A stretch of DNA of 64,000 nucleotides, from NCBI GenBank assembly GCA_963966185.1, contig CAWZYM010000423.1, forward strand, positions 124,001 through 188,000. Direction: 5' to 3'. This document shows, one piece after another, positions 44,655 to 55,400 of this stretch. Below the pieces are notes generated by a model. It did not search any database. It saw only the letters and a program-made list of their open reading frames with translations, and had not been told where the DNA came from. Both the position numbers and the translations under genes were made by a program. The stretch is from Rhabditoides inermis (lineage: Eukaryota; Nematoda; Chromadorea; Rhabditida; Rhabditidae). How positions within the stretch are numbered: position 1 is the stretch's first letter; each line of letters opens with the position of its first letter.

Positions 44655-45082
44655 GTCTGAATCTAGTGATCTAGTGGCAGGGCCCGTGTCCAATGCTGCC
44701 GCAGGACAGCATGCTCCCCTTCTAGCATCTATTTCTTTGGTGAGTACTTATTTCTAGAATTGTTGGTTTCTAATAGAACTTCACTAAAGCATTGTATTAT
44801 TAAAAGAATAATCTTAAATCTTTTTATAATCTTTATATATATATATATATATATATTAATTTTATAATCAATGATTAACTCTCACCTTCCAGATCGTTCG
44901 GTCCATCCTCCGGAAGACTCCGCGTCCTCTGTCGCCGCTTCCCCATCACTCGCGTCTCCACCCGCTACACCTCGACCCTCCTATTCCCGAATTACTGGTA
45001 AGCAGTCGGCCTACTCACATTTCTCTGTGCTAGATCCAGTCTAATTCTGTTATTGCTGGACTTGTATTACTTGACTAATAAA
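44655..45082 (+). other. Plus-strand exon-like segments inside copy 2
   Basis: Against the element's orientation, two stretches have good splice edges: 44655-44739 (after TTTATAG, before GTGAGT) and 44893-44997 (after ACCTTCCAG, before GTAAGC). An AATAAA follows at 45077-45082. The two join in an open frame starting SESSDLVAGPVSN, but the stretches are short and Ser/Pro-rich in any frame. An (AT)n microsatellite lies between them at about 44830-44856. This could be an antisense transcript or a captured host fragment; function unknown. Confidence 0.3.
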
Positions 45083-45133
45083 TTGTGACTTAGACTATTC
45101 CGTTATTAGACTTCATGTGATTCTCGCTTATAT

Positions 45134-45436
45134 CTACTCCGAGTCCGTCTCAGAGTCGGCTTCTATGTTTCCTACTAGGCTCTCATACATATCGTAGTAG
45201 TGGCTGTGCTCGTAGCTAGTGACTGGAAATATGATGGCGCAAAATGCACTACTGTGTGTGTGACTGCCACACCCTATGCAAGGTTTAGTGACGCAGTGAC
45301 TATGTTGGTGAGGCTCGGTCTTCCCACATGTCAGGTTGACTCCTAATCCCATTGCTCTTATACTCCTTACTAGCCAATTGGGATATCGTTCACAGTCAAT
45401 GAAAGCATGCGACCCTTGACATAGAGTGCAAACCAT
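45134..45436 (-). CDS. Third-gene zinc module 2 exon (terminal)
   Basis: The minus-strand segment starts after the acceptor GCTATTGTTCAG with ATG and is open for 100 residues to a stop. It contains CTLCQGSHAFIDC (CX2CX3HX4C), a central part with further Cys/His residues, then CIGCGSHTHSSAFC (CX2CX4HX4C) and an acidic tail ending in Asp/Glu/Ser. It aligns along its length with zinc module 1 (45874-46200), including the spacing between Cys clusters and the FPV/YPV...Y motif after the last Cys, so the two are paralogous. How it is spliced to module 1 is unclear, because the nearest donor after module 1 (GTAAGA at about 45876) does not match phase. Confidence 0.6.
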   Translation of the reverse strand: MVCTLCQGSHAFIDCERYPNWLVRSIRAMGLGVNLTCGKTEPHQHSHCVTKPCIGCGSHTHSSAFCAIIFPVTSYEHSHYYDMYESLVGNIEADSETDSE

Positions 45437-45873
45437 CTGAACAATAGCATATAATAACAACAATAAGAAGTGACTCGATATGTGTATGGTTTGATAACCA
45501 TGGACTGATAGTGATAATAATCATCGACTCAATTTGAACAAATGTTTATTGTAAAACCGGTATATCAAGACTATACATACAATGTGTTTCAACGATAACA
45601 ACAACATGAGTAACGAGTGAGAACAGTAGTAGTGAGACTTTGTGCCTGATGATGCGCTACCGTGAGATTTCTACTGTGTAGACATGATGAGTTTGACTGT
45701 GACTGCAACATGGGTGCTGGTATCAAGAGACTCAAGAGACTAAAAACACGAGACTTGGTGACTGAAAATCGATTATGATAACGTAAGCAAAGACTGAACA
45801 CGAGACAATTAAGAGACTGAGACGAGTAAGACTGGATGGCTTGGGTGAGTAGAGGTGGCGTGGCTACTTGATC
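45437..45873 (-). other. Probable intron between zinc modules
   Basis: No convincing coding sequence on either strand. It lies between the module 1 stop/donor region and the module 2 acceptor. Confidence 0.4.
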
Positions 45874-46485
45874 TTACTCCATGCATAGTTGGCAGCACTG
45901 CCACACTCCATCCCTGCAAGCGATGCCGAGTTCCTTAAAGAGCCATTCATAGCGAGGGATTTCGTCGTCTGGAACCGGGTACGCCGCAGGACAAAGCACA
46001 TTGCCATGGTCGGAAGCTCCGCAGCGCGCGATCATCGACAGTCGCTTGCATTCTTCTCCCAGGTGTGGCGCAGCGCATTTCGGGTCCACGGAGGTGTCCG
46101 CGCATCTCACCAGACGGGCCGCCCAGTGTGCGTAGGTGACGCACCTCTCAGAAAGATGATCCATCCCACATAGGCTGCACGTGTTTCTCATTTTCCTCCA
46201 CTTGAGATTCTTGTGGTGAGCTTGCCACCACAGCGACATCTTCCCAGGCGTCTTCTTCGTAGGCATCTGCGTCTGGTGCATGTGGGGGCTCCGAATGAAG
46301 AGATTCCTCGGAGTCACGTGACGGATTCCGGTGTTCTGGTTGTGATGACTCGACGGAGTCACGGGAGACTGCGAAGGGGTGCGGACCGGCTTCTGCATCT
46401 CCACGCTAGGAGAGACAACGGACTTGTCCAGAGGCGGGAAGGTCTCCAGCGCGTTCAGATCCGGGTGGCTGACGGATCGCTTCCT
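45874..46485 (-). pseudogene. Third-gene zinc module 1, frameshifted from exon C
   Basis: The minus-strand frame is open from the C-run at 46486-46492 to a stop at 45874. A Pro/Ser/Thr-rich stretch is followed by CSLCGMDHLSERC (CX2CX3HX4C), CAAPHLGEEC, CGASDHGNVLC and a final QCCQLC. Cys/His spacing resembles a Gag-type knuckle cluster rather than a DNA-binding finger. The upstream exon C is in the neighbouring frame; the two meet at a run of seven C. This is a one-base slip, a programmed frameshift, or a sequence error. No transmembrane or signal segment is present, so it is not env-like. Confidence 0.6.
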
Positions 46486-46810
46486 GGGGGGGAGGACTTG
46501 GGCGAAATATTCTTAGACTCCTCCATCTTCTCGGTGACTGCAGCACGTCTCTTGCTGGTGACGTGTATGAAGCCCTTCTTGTCGTCTTCCTCGGTTTGTT
46601 TGGCCCAGTCATCTATTTCCTCGGGTTTCTCCTTGTCCACGGCCAGCGCACGATGCGTTGCGAATATCTTCAAGAATAGTTCCTCGTTCACGAAGAACCC
46701 CAGACCGTCCGTTTGCGTAGCTTTGTCTTCGAAATTGGGCTTGCACGGGGTGATCATCTTGGAGTCCGTGGTGGCAATCTTCTCGTCGTCGGTGTCCGAA
46801 GAGATAGGCA
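46455..46810 (-). CDS. Third-gene exon C
   Basis: Starts after the acceptor TTTTTTGTAG in phase with exon B and stays open to a stop at 46455. The protein part is acidic then mixed, with PISSDTDDEKIATTDSK, a FFVNEELFLKIFATHRAL segment that could be a short helix, and ends in a basic Ser/Pro region. Just before its stop it shares sequence with the zinc-module-1 frame across a C7 tract (46486-46492). No known domain is recognised. Confidence 0.6.
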
Positions 46811-46866
46811 CTACAAAAAAGGCAAGTTGATAAACTGACTGGACTAGGCGACTGCACAACGATTAC

Positions 46867-46986
46867 CTGTCGGGGTGGACTTGGTCTTCCTTTCCTTCTT
46901 TCCCTTCTCGACTTCCTTTTCATTCCTGCTCTTGCTTATCTTGGCCTTCTTCTTCGGCTTCTCGGGGATCTCACTGCCCGACGAGA
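46867..46986 (-). CDS. Third-gene exon B, Lys-rich
   Basis: This 120-base exon lies between acceptor CCATTTCAG and donor CGACAG|GTAATC. Its phase fits both exon A (47404-47602) and exon C. It encodes about 40 residues, very rich in Lys with Glu and Arg (IPEKPKKKAKISKSR), resembling a nuclear-localisation or RNA-binding basic patch. Absent from copy 1. Confidence 0.6.
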
Positions 46987-47403
46987 CTGAAATGGATTGT
47001 ATACTGTACGCTATCTGACATTGTATTTTTATAACAATGTCCTATAATGACATGGTGTTTTTTTTCTCGATTTTGCACTATAATGACTATAACGACTGAC
47101 AACAATGTAACTACTATTGCTCTTTCTGCCACCACCTCCATTACACAAAATAGTTGAAAGGGGAGAGGGTAATTAGATTTCACCCTTAACCAAGGATTTG
47201 AGCCTTTCGACACGAGGGTATGAGAATTAGACTTTTTAATAACGGCAAATAAGAACCGGTATATTGATTGTGTTCTAATGACAGACATAGTCTCACTTAA
47301 CACATCTATAAATTATATTCAGTACAAAAAAAAGGGGGAGAAGTAAAGGTAGTATGCACTTTTCAAGGCAAAAACAGACTACTAGCATAACGAAAGGACT
47401 TAC

Positions 47404-47602
47404 CTTCAGATGATGGCTTGTTAGACTCCGATTTGTTCTTGTCCTCCTTCTCGTCCTCGCTCTCGGAATATTGATCGAGGGGGGAAGACTCTTCGACTCG
47501 GGCAGGTGACTCGGTGATTGGGCTGCCGATGGGCGACTCGTCAGGGGTCTGGAGGAGGGCACTCTCCTCCTCGGGAGTGATCTCGGAAACCTTAGTCATG
47601 AC
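47404..47602 (-). CDS. Third-gene exon A
   Basis: Starts after the acceptor GATGATTTTAG, with ATG at 47599, and ends at GAAG|GTAAGT. Encodes about 65 acidic Ser/Glu/Asp-rich residues. An acceptor directly upstream of the ATG implies a spliced subgenomic mRNA that joins an upstream leader, perhaps near the 5' LTR or gag. It leads in phase to exon B. Confidence 0.65.
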
Positions 47603-47915
47603 CTAAAATCATCAGACTTTATAATCTGTAAAACAGGCATTTCCGCACAACGTTAACGCGATCGCGTACATCGAGACTATATATTGATGGATATGTAAAT
47701 GACTGTTGACTGATTAGAAAGTACAAAATTTTAGGAAAAATTTTTTAAAAAAAAAAGGAATAATTAGCTGATTTTCGGAAAAAAGATATTTCTCAATAAT
47801 TTGGATCTACCTCCACTACTGTCTCCCATTCAGGGTTATTCTTTGTGGGACCGTTCTTCTTTTCGACTTTTCCCGCGCGTATTCGGCATTGATGTATTTG
47901 TAGTCCCTAATTATC

Positions 47916-50900
47916 TCAGACCCTTTTTCTCTTAGATCTTTTATCTGGAATTATGCTGTTTGCGTCTGTACATCTCACTTCGAGAGGGATCAACGCATTG
48001 ACTGGCCTGTCTATCATGCCTGTTTTCGTCTTCAGTGTGACTGATCTGCATTTATCGTCCTCTCCTCTATGGATTTTCACTACAACCGCTAATGGCCATT
48101 CGTACTTGTTTGTTTCGCGATCGCTCACGAACACTACTTCCCCTACTGTAGGAGATTTTATCTGACTAGAACGTCTACCGGATATGTTTAGCTTGTGCTG
48201 CTGACGCAGAGATTTGAGATAGTCATTGCTCCATAGATACCAAAATCTCTCTCTGCATTTCTGAGCGGCCGCTGTGTTTTTCATTATTTGCTTATACACT
48301 GCATTCGATTCTGGATTTGGGTCATAATCGGGATCTGATGGGTTTTCCATCTCTCCACTGAAAAGTAGTGGTTCTAACTCTGGGTTAAGAATATCTATCG
48401 GACGGAGAACCTTCCATTCGTTCAGTTTCTCCGCTGAGTATGTAATGGGTCTGCAGTTGACTATTCCTTCTGATTCTATTAATGTGGTTTTCACTTGCTT
48501 CTCTGACAATTTGTGACCTCTAGTCATTTTGTTGTACGCTGCTTTGCAGGAACCGACTAGTCTTTCATAGGCTCCCCCCATCCAGGGAGATAATGCTGTG
48601 ATAAATTTCCATGAAACGGGGTCGTCTGACTGATTCTCATTCATTATTTTTGCCGCTAGTTCAAATTGAGCTGCGTTATCTGATAGAATTGATTTAGGGC
48701 GTCCTCGCCTCGCGCATATTTGGCGTAACGAGTGTATTAGGTCATCGGTAGACAGGGAATTGACTGGCTCTACGTGTACCAGCCGTGTGGTTAGGCAGGT
48801 ATAGAGAATGCCCCATATTTTCGCACCTTCTTTCGTAGGGATGGGTCCCAAATAATCTATTCCTATATGGCTGAATGGTCTCGCTTTCTCATTCACTCTT
48901 ACTTCTGGCAGCTGAGGTGAATCGGGGTATGGAAATGTTAGTCCATTATGTCTCCTGCACAACGTGCATTTTGATACTACGCTCCTACATTGTCTTCTCA
49001 GACTCGGTATCCAATATTTCTCTCTTACTGTTGACATAGTTTGATTTGTGCCTGTATGTCCACATTTCTGGTGTGCGTTCCTCACTATCAGTTTGGCTAG
49101 ATGTGTCCGTTCGACTATGAGTATTGGAGTGCTGGCTGCGTATGTAAGGGATGATTTTCCCAGGCGGCCAACACATCGCAGGACTCCTTGGATACGTTTT
49201 ACGTTCAAGTCTCTGTATCTTGTTGACAATTCCTCCTCTTCAATATGTGCTTTCTGATGCAATTTCATGATGCAGTCTAACGTCTGTTCCCAACTGTTCT
49301 CTATGTTTTGGTTAATGACTGTCGTGATAATGGGCTTTTTAGCTAATCTTCGCTTCTTTAATATATTGGAAATGAAACATATTACATAATGCGCATGTTT
49401 GATGTATGACTGAAACGAGCTGTGTTTGGTTGCAGGCAATGTCGACTGCTCGTCTCTGCTGCCCGAGGGAGCCTCCTCCATTGCCACGGCCACTACTCTG
49501 TTCTCCACTGTCTCCTCCTCTCCGGCAGGAGGTGTCCACCTCCAGGTAGGCTCTATCACTGATGTGTTCTTTGTTTTTATTATATCTGGTCCTTCCCACC
49601 ACAATTTATTCTGGGCTAGTTCTCCTCCAGTCACTCCTCTAGATATGAGATCAGCTGGGTTTGACTTCGTCCCTACGTGGGATACTGTAGTTTCTATTTT
49701 GTAGTCCTCCGACAGTTTCCGCACTGTGTCTGCTATCTCTACGACTCGGTTTTTCACGAATATGGATAACTTTGTTTCTGACTTTTTTAACCATTCTATT
49801 GCTACAGTGGAATCTGACATGATATGCAATTTCTTCAGTGTTATTGACTTGTTCAGTTCTTGTATCAGAAACGCGCTTATTCTGACTGCCGTAAGTATTC
49901 CCATCAGTTCAAGTCTCGGAATCTTTAGTTTTATATCCTTATTGCTCTCTTTAGATGGAGCAAGTCTCTGTTTTGCGTAGACTAACCATGTGCTTATCCG
50001 GCCCGATTCGTTCACCTCTTTGATATATGCACATGAACCATAAGCTTTTTCTGATGCGTCACTAAACACGCACAGTTCGTATGTACTTTTTTCTTTCGAA
50101 GCTGTTGTAGTCCTCCGTGGAATGCGTATTTCTAGACTAGATTCGACTGCTAGTTTCTGCCACTCTTTGTGAAGTTCTATTTTCACTGGATCGTCCCATT
50201 TTAGCTTCTCACTCCATAGTTTTTGTTGAAAGACCTTGCATTTTGTTAGTGAAGGTGATAATAGTCCTAGAGGGTCAAAATTGGATGCGATGGCTGCTGT
50301 GACTGAGCGTTTTGTGGTGACTTCTCCAGTCTTGATCGTTGTTTTCATAGTAAATGAGTCTGTATTCGTGTCCCATTTTAATCCAAGAAGTTTCTGGGTC
50401 GTGTTTTTTGCTCTGTCTTTCTCGGGAATTAGTTTGTTCACTCCTTCATCGTTGGATATGAAATCCCGTAGATTCATGCGTACGTCCATAAACGCTGACT
50501 TTGATCTTTTGATGTCCTTTAACGCGTCTTCCGCACTGTCTGCGTGTAATACTACGTTGTCCACATAGCAGTTTTCTAATATCTTCTCTCCTATCTCTGG
50601 AATGCTGCATAATATAAACCTTATAGATGCAGCGAGCAAGTAGGGTGATGACGATACTCCGAATGGGACTCTGCGGAAGCGGAATTCGACTACGTTATCT
50701 TTTGTGACTGGCTTTGTTACGTCCTTAACCCATAGAAATCTTGTTGCATCTCTGTTGTCTTCTTGTAAATTCAGTTGTAAAAATGCCTTTTCTATGTCTG
50801 ATACAATTAAAATGGGTGGTATTCGGGCTCTCAACAGCACGCCGCACAGTTGGGGCAAGTATGTCGGACCTTGATGGAGTACCATGTTCAGTGACTGTTC

Positions 50901-52031
50901 ATTTCTATAGTGACTTGACGCATCATAGACTATGCGTAGTTTTGTTGTTAGACTGTCTAATTTGACGACGCATGAATGTGGAATGTAATAGGTTCTCCCC
51001 GGCGTGCGACTGTCTGGCACTTCTTCTATTACTCCCAATTCTAGTTGTTCTTGAAATATTTTATTGTACTCGTCTCTTAGTGAATGGTCCTTCCCTATAT
51101 TTTCTAAGAGGCTTTGAAGTCTTCTGAGTGCAAGGTAGTAGTTGTCTGCTAGTGGTTTATGATCTTCTTTCCACGGGAATTTGACATGAATACCATTCTC
51201 ATCTATGTATGTTGACTTGTTGAACTCCTCGTCCACTTTTCTGTTGACTTGTTCGATGGTGTCGAACTCGTGAGGACTTGTTATGCCCATCCCGTCCAGG
51301 TCCCACTGTCTCTCTACTCTCTCATTGAATGACAGATTGACGACATTCCTTTTGTTATCTCCTTGCGACGAATAACTTCCACTCAGTGAATAACCGAAAA
51401 TTGTCGGTATCGCGCGGAGCCCAGAAGGGAGATTGACTGCTAGCTGTGTATCATTCTTTATAATCAGGTTCATACAGTCCATTCCTATGAGGATGTCTGG
51501 GGTCACGTTCTCCTCGTGAATGTCTGTTATCTGAAGGTTTCTCTCTTTTAGGACTCGTACGTCTTCAACTTGAAGCTCGTGTGTGTAATATTTTTGAGTT
51601 ATTACTGGTTGTGTTGATACAGGAATTGTGACTTTTCTATCTATACCCACCAACTCGATTGTGGTCTTTCCTGTAAGTACTCTCCTATCTATACCGCCAA
51701 AGATAACATACTTCTCCTCTCTCATATCGCTTATTTTTACTTGCAATTTATTAGCAAATGACTGTGTCACAAAACTGCGATTAGATCCGGAATCTAATAA
51801 AATCACTGCTGTCTTTATAATACCTGATTCCTCATTTTTGACTGTTCCTCTTATAGTTTGTAGTGCTACTTTCGTATTTTTACCAGGTACTCTGTGAGTA
51901 GATGTTCTCGTCATTTCTATGTTGTTTGCCAAGTTTGGCTCACACTTCTCTTTTTCAGCCAGGTGTGGACTCCAGGACATCGTGTCCGCGTCTCGAGTCG
52001 ACTGTGTCTCCTGCTCCTGCTCCTGCTCCAC
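47916..52031 (-). pseudogene. pol: BEL/Pao Pol, copy 2, N-terminus disrupted
   Basis: From an internal Met in the acidic linker the frame is open for 1371 residues and matches copy 1 through protease, reverse transcriptase (again YVDN), RNase H and integrase. The first about 94 residues of the copy 1 frame cannot be read continuously because of a duplication at 51961-52657. The frame from the normal start (52652) stops after about 120 residues at 52290. The enzyme domains themselves are unbroken, so function could persist if translation began downstream. I call it damaged rather than dead. Confidence 0.85.
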
Positions 52032-52657
52032 CTCAGCGTCTACGTGGCAGGTGTGATCTTTTATTATAATTTGGTTTTTATCTATGTTCTGTTACGATTT
52101 CCTCCTTTTCTATTTCATCTGTGTTCTCCTTTATCGTTTGCAGTACTTGACTAACGGTTTTTTCTACCTGCTCACATTTCCTGTGAGTGACGAAAATTCT
52201 CTGACTGTGTCTGCTCTCTGCTGATGGTTGCTGTATCCGACATCTCCAGACACGGTTCTGTCGCGTTGTTCCACGCGTTGGCTTCTTGTTCATATTCCCA
52301 GGTGTGGACTCCAGGACATCGTGTCCGCGTCTCGAGTCGACTGTGTCTCCTGCTCCTGCTCCTGCTCCACCTCAGCGTCTACGTGGCAGGTGTGATCTTT
52401 TATTATAATTTGGTTTTTATCTACTTCTGGGGTTTTTTCTGTCTCTTCTGTTACGATTTCCTCCTTTTCTATTTCATCTGTGTTCTCCTTTATCGTTTGC
52501 AGTACTTGACTAACGGTTTTTTCTACCTGCTCACATTTCCTGTGAGTGACGAAAATTCTCTGACTGTGTCTGCTCTCTGCTGATGGTTGCTGTATCCGAC
52601 ATCTCCAGACACGGTTCTGTCGCGTTGTTCCACGCGTTGGCTTCTTGTTCATATTCC
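51961..52657 (-). repeat. Tandem duplication at gag/pol overlap, copy 2
   Basis: The stretch from AGGTGTGGACTCC to CATATTCC occurs twice: 51961-52299 (339 bases) and 52300-52657 (358 bases). Copy 1 has it once (34146-34503). The left unit lacks about 20 bases after TTTTTATCTA. Because the Met-to-Met offset is 359 bases, not a multiple of three, the pol frame is shifted. Confidence 0.9.
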
Positions 52658-54549
52658 TCGTAAGAGGGCCTCTCCTCTGCGTACGTAGTGAACTGTGAGC
52701 TTGACTGCATATCCGTAAGGTTCACTCTCGCGTTGTTGTTTCTCTCTCCATGCCGGTTCTTGTTTGATAGTCTGGCTTTGTCCCAGAGATGTGACTTAGT
52801 ACAATTGATGGCCATATGTGCGTTGCTGTAACATTTGTAGCACCTGTTCGTCATGTACAGTATGGCCATGGCCATAGTAGGAGCAAGTTTTGCCGCAGGA
52901 CACTCATACGAATTGTGACTTTTTGTGTTCTCGAAAATGCACACAATGTGTGGATCCACGTTGTTTAGTGTTAGGGGGTTTGGTGATGACTGATACTGAC
53001 GTCCTCCTCGATGCTGTGCTGGCTGAGGTTGTTCATTTTTGCGTTGATAATTATCCTGTTTGTGTGTATACTGCGAGTTCCTTTGGTTATGACTTTTGTC
53101 GTCGCTCCCTTGATTACTGTTGTACGATACTTGTTTGTACTGGTTGGGACTGTAAGACTTTTGGTGACTGTATCCTCCAATATTTTGACTGTAGTTGACT
53201 AACATTGGCTCCATGGACTGTGCTTTGTTGTTCGTCTCTGAGCAGGAGATGTTCTCCTCGACTGAGATCATATCATCGATGTAATCTAGAGTGAGTTCTA
53301 GGTTAATTGGTGTAGCGGATTTTTCCCATTCAATTATCTTTTTCTTGATTTTTCTGTTGACTTTATCTGTAAACTTCTCGAAAATGAATCCCTGGGCCAT
53401 CGACACGTAGCCTGGATCGTATATTTTTAGCGTTTCATTCCCGTGACGGTTCGCCACTCTCAACGCGCAGTTGACTTTGTCAAATGTCTCTCTCCATGAC
53501 TGAGGGTTATCTTCTGCCTGACTAATTGCGCGCAACATGGACCAGACTTTTGTTTGGACTGCAATGGGATTCTGATATTTTTTCATTAGAGTGTCTATGG
53601 CTGTTTGATAATATGTTCCAGACTTGGGAATGTGACGTAGAATTGTCTTATCACTGACTGAGTTGTGCAGAATGAGTACTTTTTGAGCATCACAGAGGGA
53701 GTCATTTTCGTGGACTAGTGGTATGAAGAGGTCCATGAAATCATCGAAATTTTCCATTTTTCCATCGAATACCGGGATCTTAATGTCTTTCTGATTGAAT
53801 ATGAATGACTGCTGCCTTTTCTGGAACTGGTTGTTGTTGAATCTGTTATTTCTATTTTTCTCTATCTGAATTTCCGGACTGTTGTATGTCCACTCTGACT
53901 GGTTTGCTTTTTGACTCTCAACTCTACCTCGGTTTTCAATGGGGGTGGATTCGTACATGGGCATCGACTCCTCCGTCTTGCGCTCTGACTCATCCTCTCT
54001 CACTTCGCTCCCACTACTTGCCTGTGTGTTGTTCTCAGATGCGAGTATGATGTCGTTTATTCTCCTCAGGGCTTGACTGTGAGTGACTAATGCTTCTTCA
54101 TAATTGACTGATTCTGCGAATTCTCTCAGTTTACTTGCCATCTCCCCTGTTGTTTCATTCGCGGCCCTGGCAGCGTACTCGTCATATGCTTCTTTCATTT
54201 CGTTCCTCTCTCTGACTAGAATGGCTTTGTATATTCTTAGTTTCTTGACTGAATCTTCGTCATTGTTTGACTCAAGGAACGATAGTACTACTTTGTCTAC
54301 ATCTTTCGCAAGTTTTAATATTTGCGCTGCTGGTCTTGATATGGATACTTTCAGCGTGGTCGGCATGTCCAGGGACGTCGCGTCAGCCCCCATCACGCCG
54401 TCACCTGCAGAAACCGGATCAAGCAGTCGCTCCAAACTCCTCGCTTCCAATACCTGTATACATAAATAAATTTGTTCTGTTGGGCTCATGTGACTAAGCG
54501 GTGGTTCAGTGACGATTCCATCGGACTCTGGTGAAGGCCGATGCACCAT
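52531..54549 (-). CDS. gag: BEL/Pao Gag, copy 2
   Basis: Same 672-codon frame as copy 1, with the likely start at Met21 (54489). The capsid-like region, the Gln/Asn/Tyr-rich region and both Cys/His motifs are present and no difference from copy 1 was seen. Its 3' end lies within the right-hand unit of the local duplication and is not altered by it. Confidence 0.9.
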   Translation of the reverse strand: MVHRPSPESDGIVTEPPLSHMSPTEQIYLCIQVLEARSLERLLDPVSAGDGVMGADATSLDMPTTLKVSISRPAAQILKLAKDVDKVVLSFLESNNDEDSVKKLRIYKAILVRERNEMKEAYDEYAARAANETTGEMASKLREFAESVNYEEALVTHSQALRRINDIILASENNTQASSGSEVREDESERKTEESMPMYESTPIENRGRVESQKANQSEWTYNSPEIQIEKNRNNRFNNNQFQKRQQSFIFNQKDIKIPVFDGKMENFDDFMDLFIPLVHENDSLCDAQKVLILHNSVSDKTILRHIPKSGTYYQTAIDTLMKKYQNPIAVQTKVWSMLRAISQAEDNPQSWRETFDKVNCALRVANRHGNETLKIYDPGYVSMAQGFIFEKFTDKVNRKIKKKIIEWEKSATPINLELTLDYIDDMISVEENISCSETNNKAQSMEPMLVNYSQNIGGYSHQKSYSPNQYKQVSYNSNQGSDDKSHNQRNSQYTHKQDNYQRKNEQPQPAQHRGGRQYQSSPNPLTLNNVDPHIVCIFENTKSHNSYECPAAKLAPTMAMAILYMTNRCYKCYSNAHMAINCTKSHLWDKARLSNKNRHGERNNNARVNLTDMQSSSQFTTYAEERPSYEEYEQEANAWNNATEPCLEMSDTATISREQTQSENFRHSQEM
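54536..54548 (-). promoter_or_regulatory. Primer-binding site, tRNA-Gly, copy 2
   Basis: Same GGCCGATGCACCA (plus strand) as copy 1, next to the 5' LTR. The second complementary box CGGTGGTTCAGTG is also present, at 54499-54511. Confidence 0.85.
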
Positions 54550-55400
54550 GTCGCATTTACATAGTGCACATAAGCCAACACGACTGGGGTTTTATAGAGT
54601 ATATTTATCGCATTAAACACAGACGCGACATCAATAACTTAGACTCGATCAATAATCAAACAACAATATGGTCACAATCACCACAAGTTTGAGGGGCCAC
54701 AGTAAACGCATAAGGGGGTAGTAAGGGGAAGATAAGGGAGAGAGAAGACGAGGGAGGCTACTGGGGTGGGATTTCCCCAGCCCTCTATATCTAGCACGGG
54801 GCCATACAACGTACTCTAGACAAGGGAGGTGGCGGGGCTACCAAATGTACCCTACAAAAGGCCCCCGATACTACATCCACTCAACCCATCTAGCACGGTC
54901 ATGGCGGCGAAAAGCAGCGACGCGAAGATAAGACTATGCGCGGTTCTTGCGCATCGAGAGGCTTATAATATATTTGAGATGAGACTATTTTTAACTCGAT
55001 ATAAATTCGACTATGCGTTTGTGAATCTCATTTTGACTGCTACATTGGAGTAAGCGAATCGCAAATGAGAATACGCGACATTTAGCAACGACTTTACTAG
55101 ACTAGGATAATACATAAATATCTCGTTAAAGGACTCGAACACCGGCTATACAAGGGAAAATAATAGACACAAATTCGTAGGTGGATGAGCAATGACGTGC
55201 GATCTTTTCGAAACGTCCGCTCTTCCTCTGCGTCTCTGACTGTGGCGTGTTCGCGACTAGGTGTGTGAGGGTGTGTGACTCACTCGCATTCAAATACAGC
55301 CGCGGGAACTATTTTTTGTTAATTTCGTTGCCAGGATTGTATTTGTTACAAGACGACTTATTACTGTAATTTTTATTAGTCGCGTGTTATAACCGCGACA
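54549..55400 (-). repeat. 5' LTR of BEL/Pao copy 2, internally deleted
   Basis: 852 bases instead of 991. About 135 bases are lost after CACGGTCAT near 54902, where the next base joins GGCGGCG. A further four are lost in GTGAATC(AAGC)TCATT. The deleted part includes the TGACGTCA found in the other LTRs. Confidence 0.93.

Larger units (their letters stand above)
43237..55400 (-). mobile_element. BEL/Pao LTR retrotransposon, copy 2, longer form
   Basis: Same element and orientation as copy 1, flanked by TACAC on both sides (43232-43236 and 55401-55405). It keeps the 2758-base region 44359-47116 that copy 1 lacks, with most exons of a third gene. It carries a local duplication near the pol start (51961-52657) and a 5' LTR with about 139 bases deleted. 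It is therefore the better copy for the third gene and the worse one for pol. Confidence 0.95.

Noticed and set aside
45134..46485. env-like gene in BEL/Pao copy 2
   Set aside because: No signal peptide or membrane-spanning stretch; the Cys/His spacing fits zinc modules.
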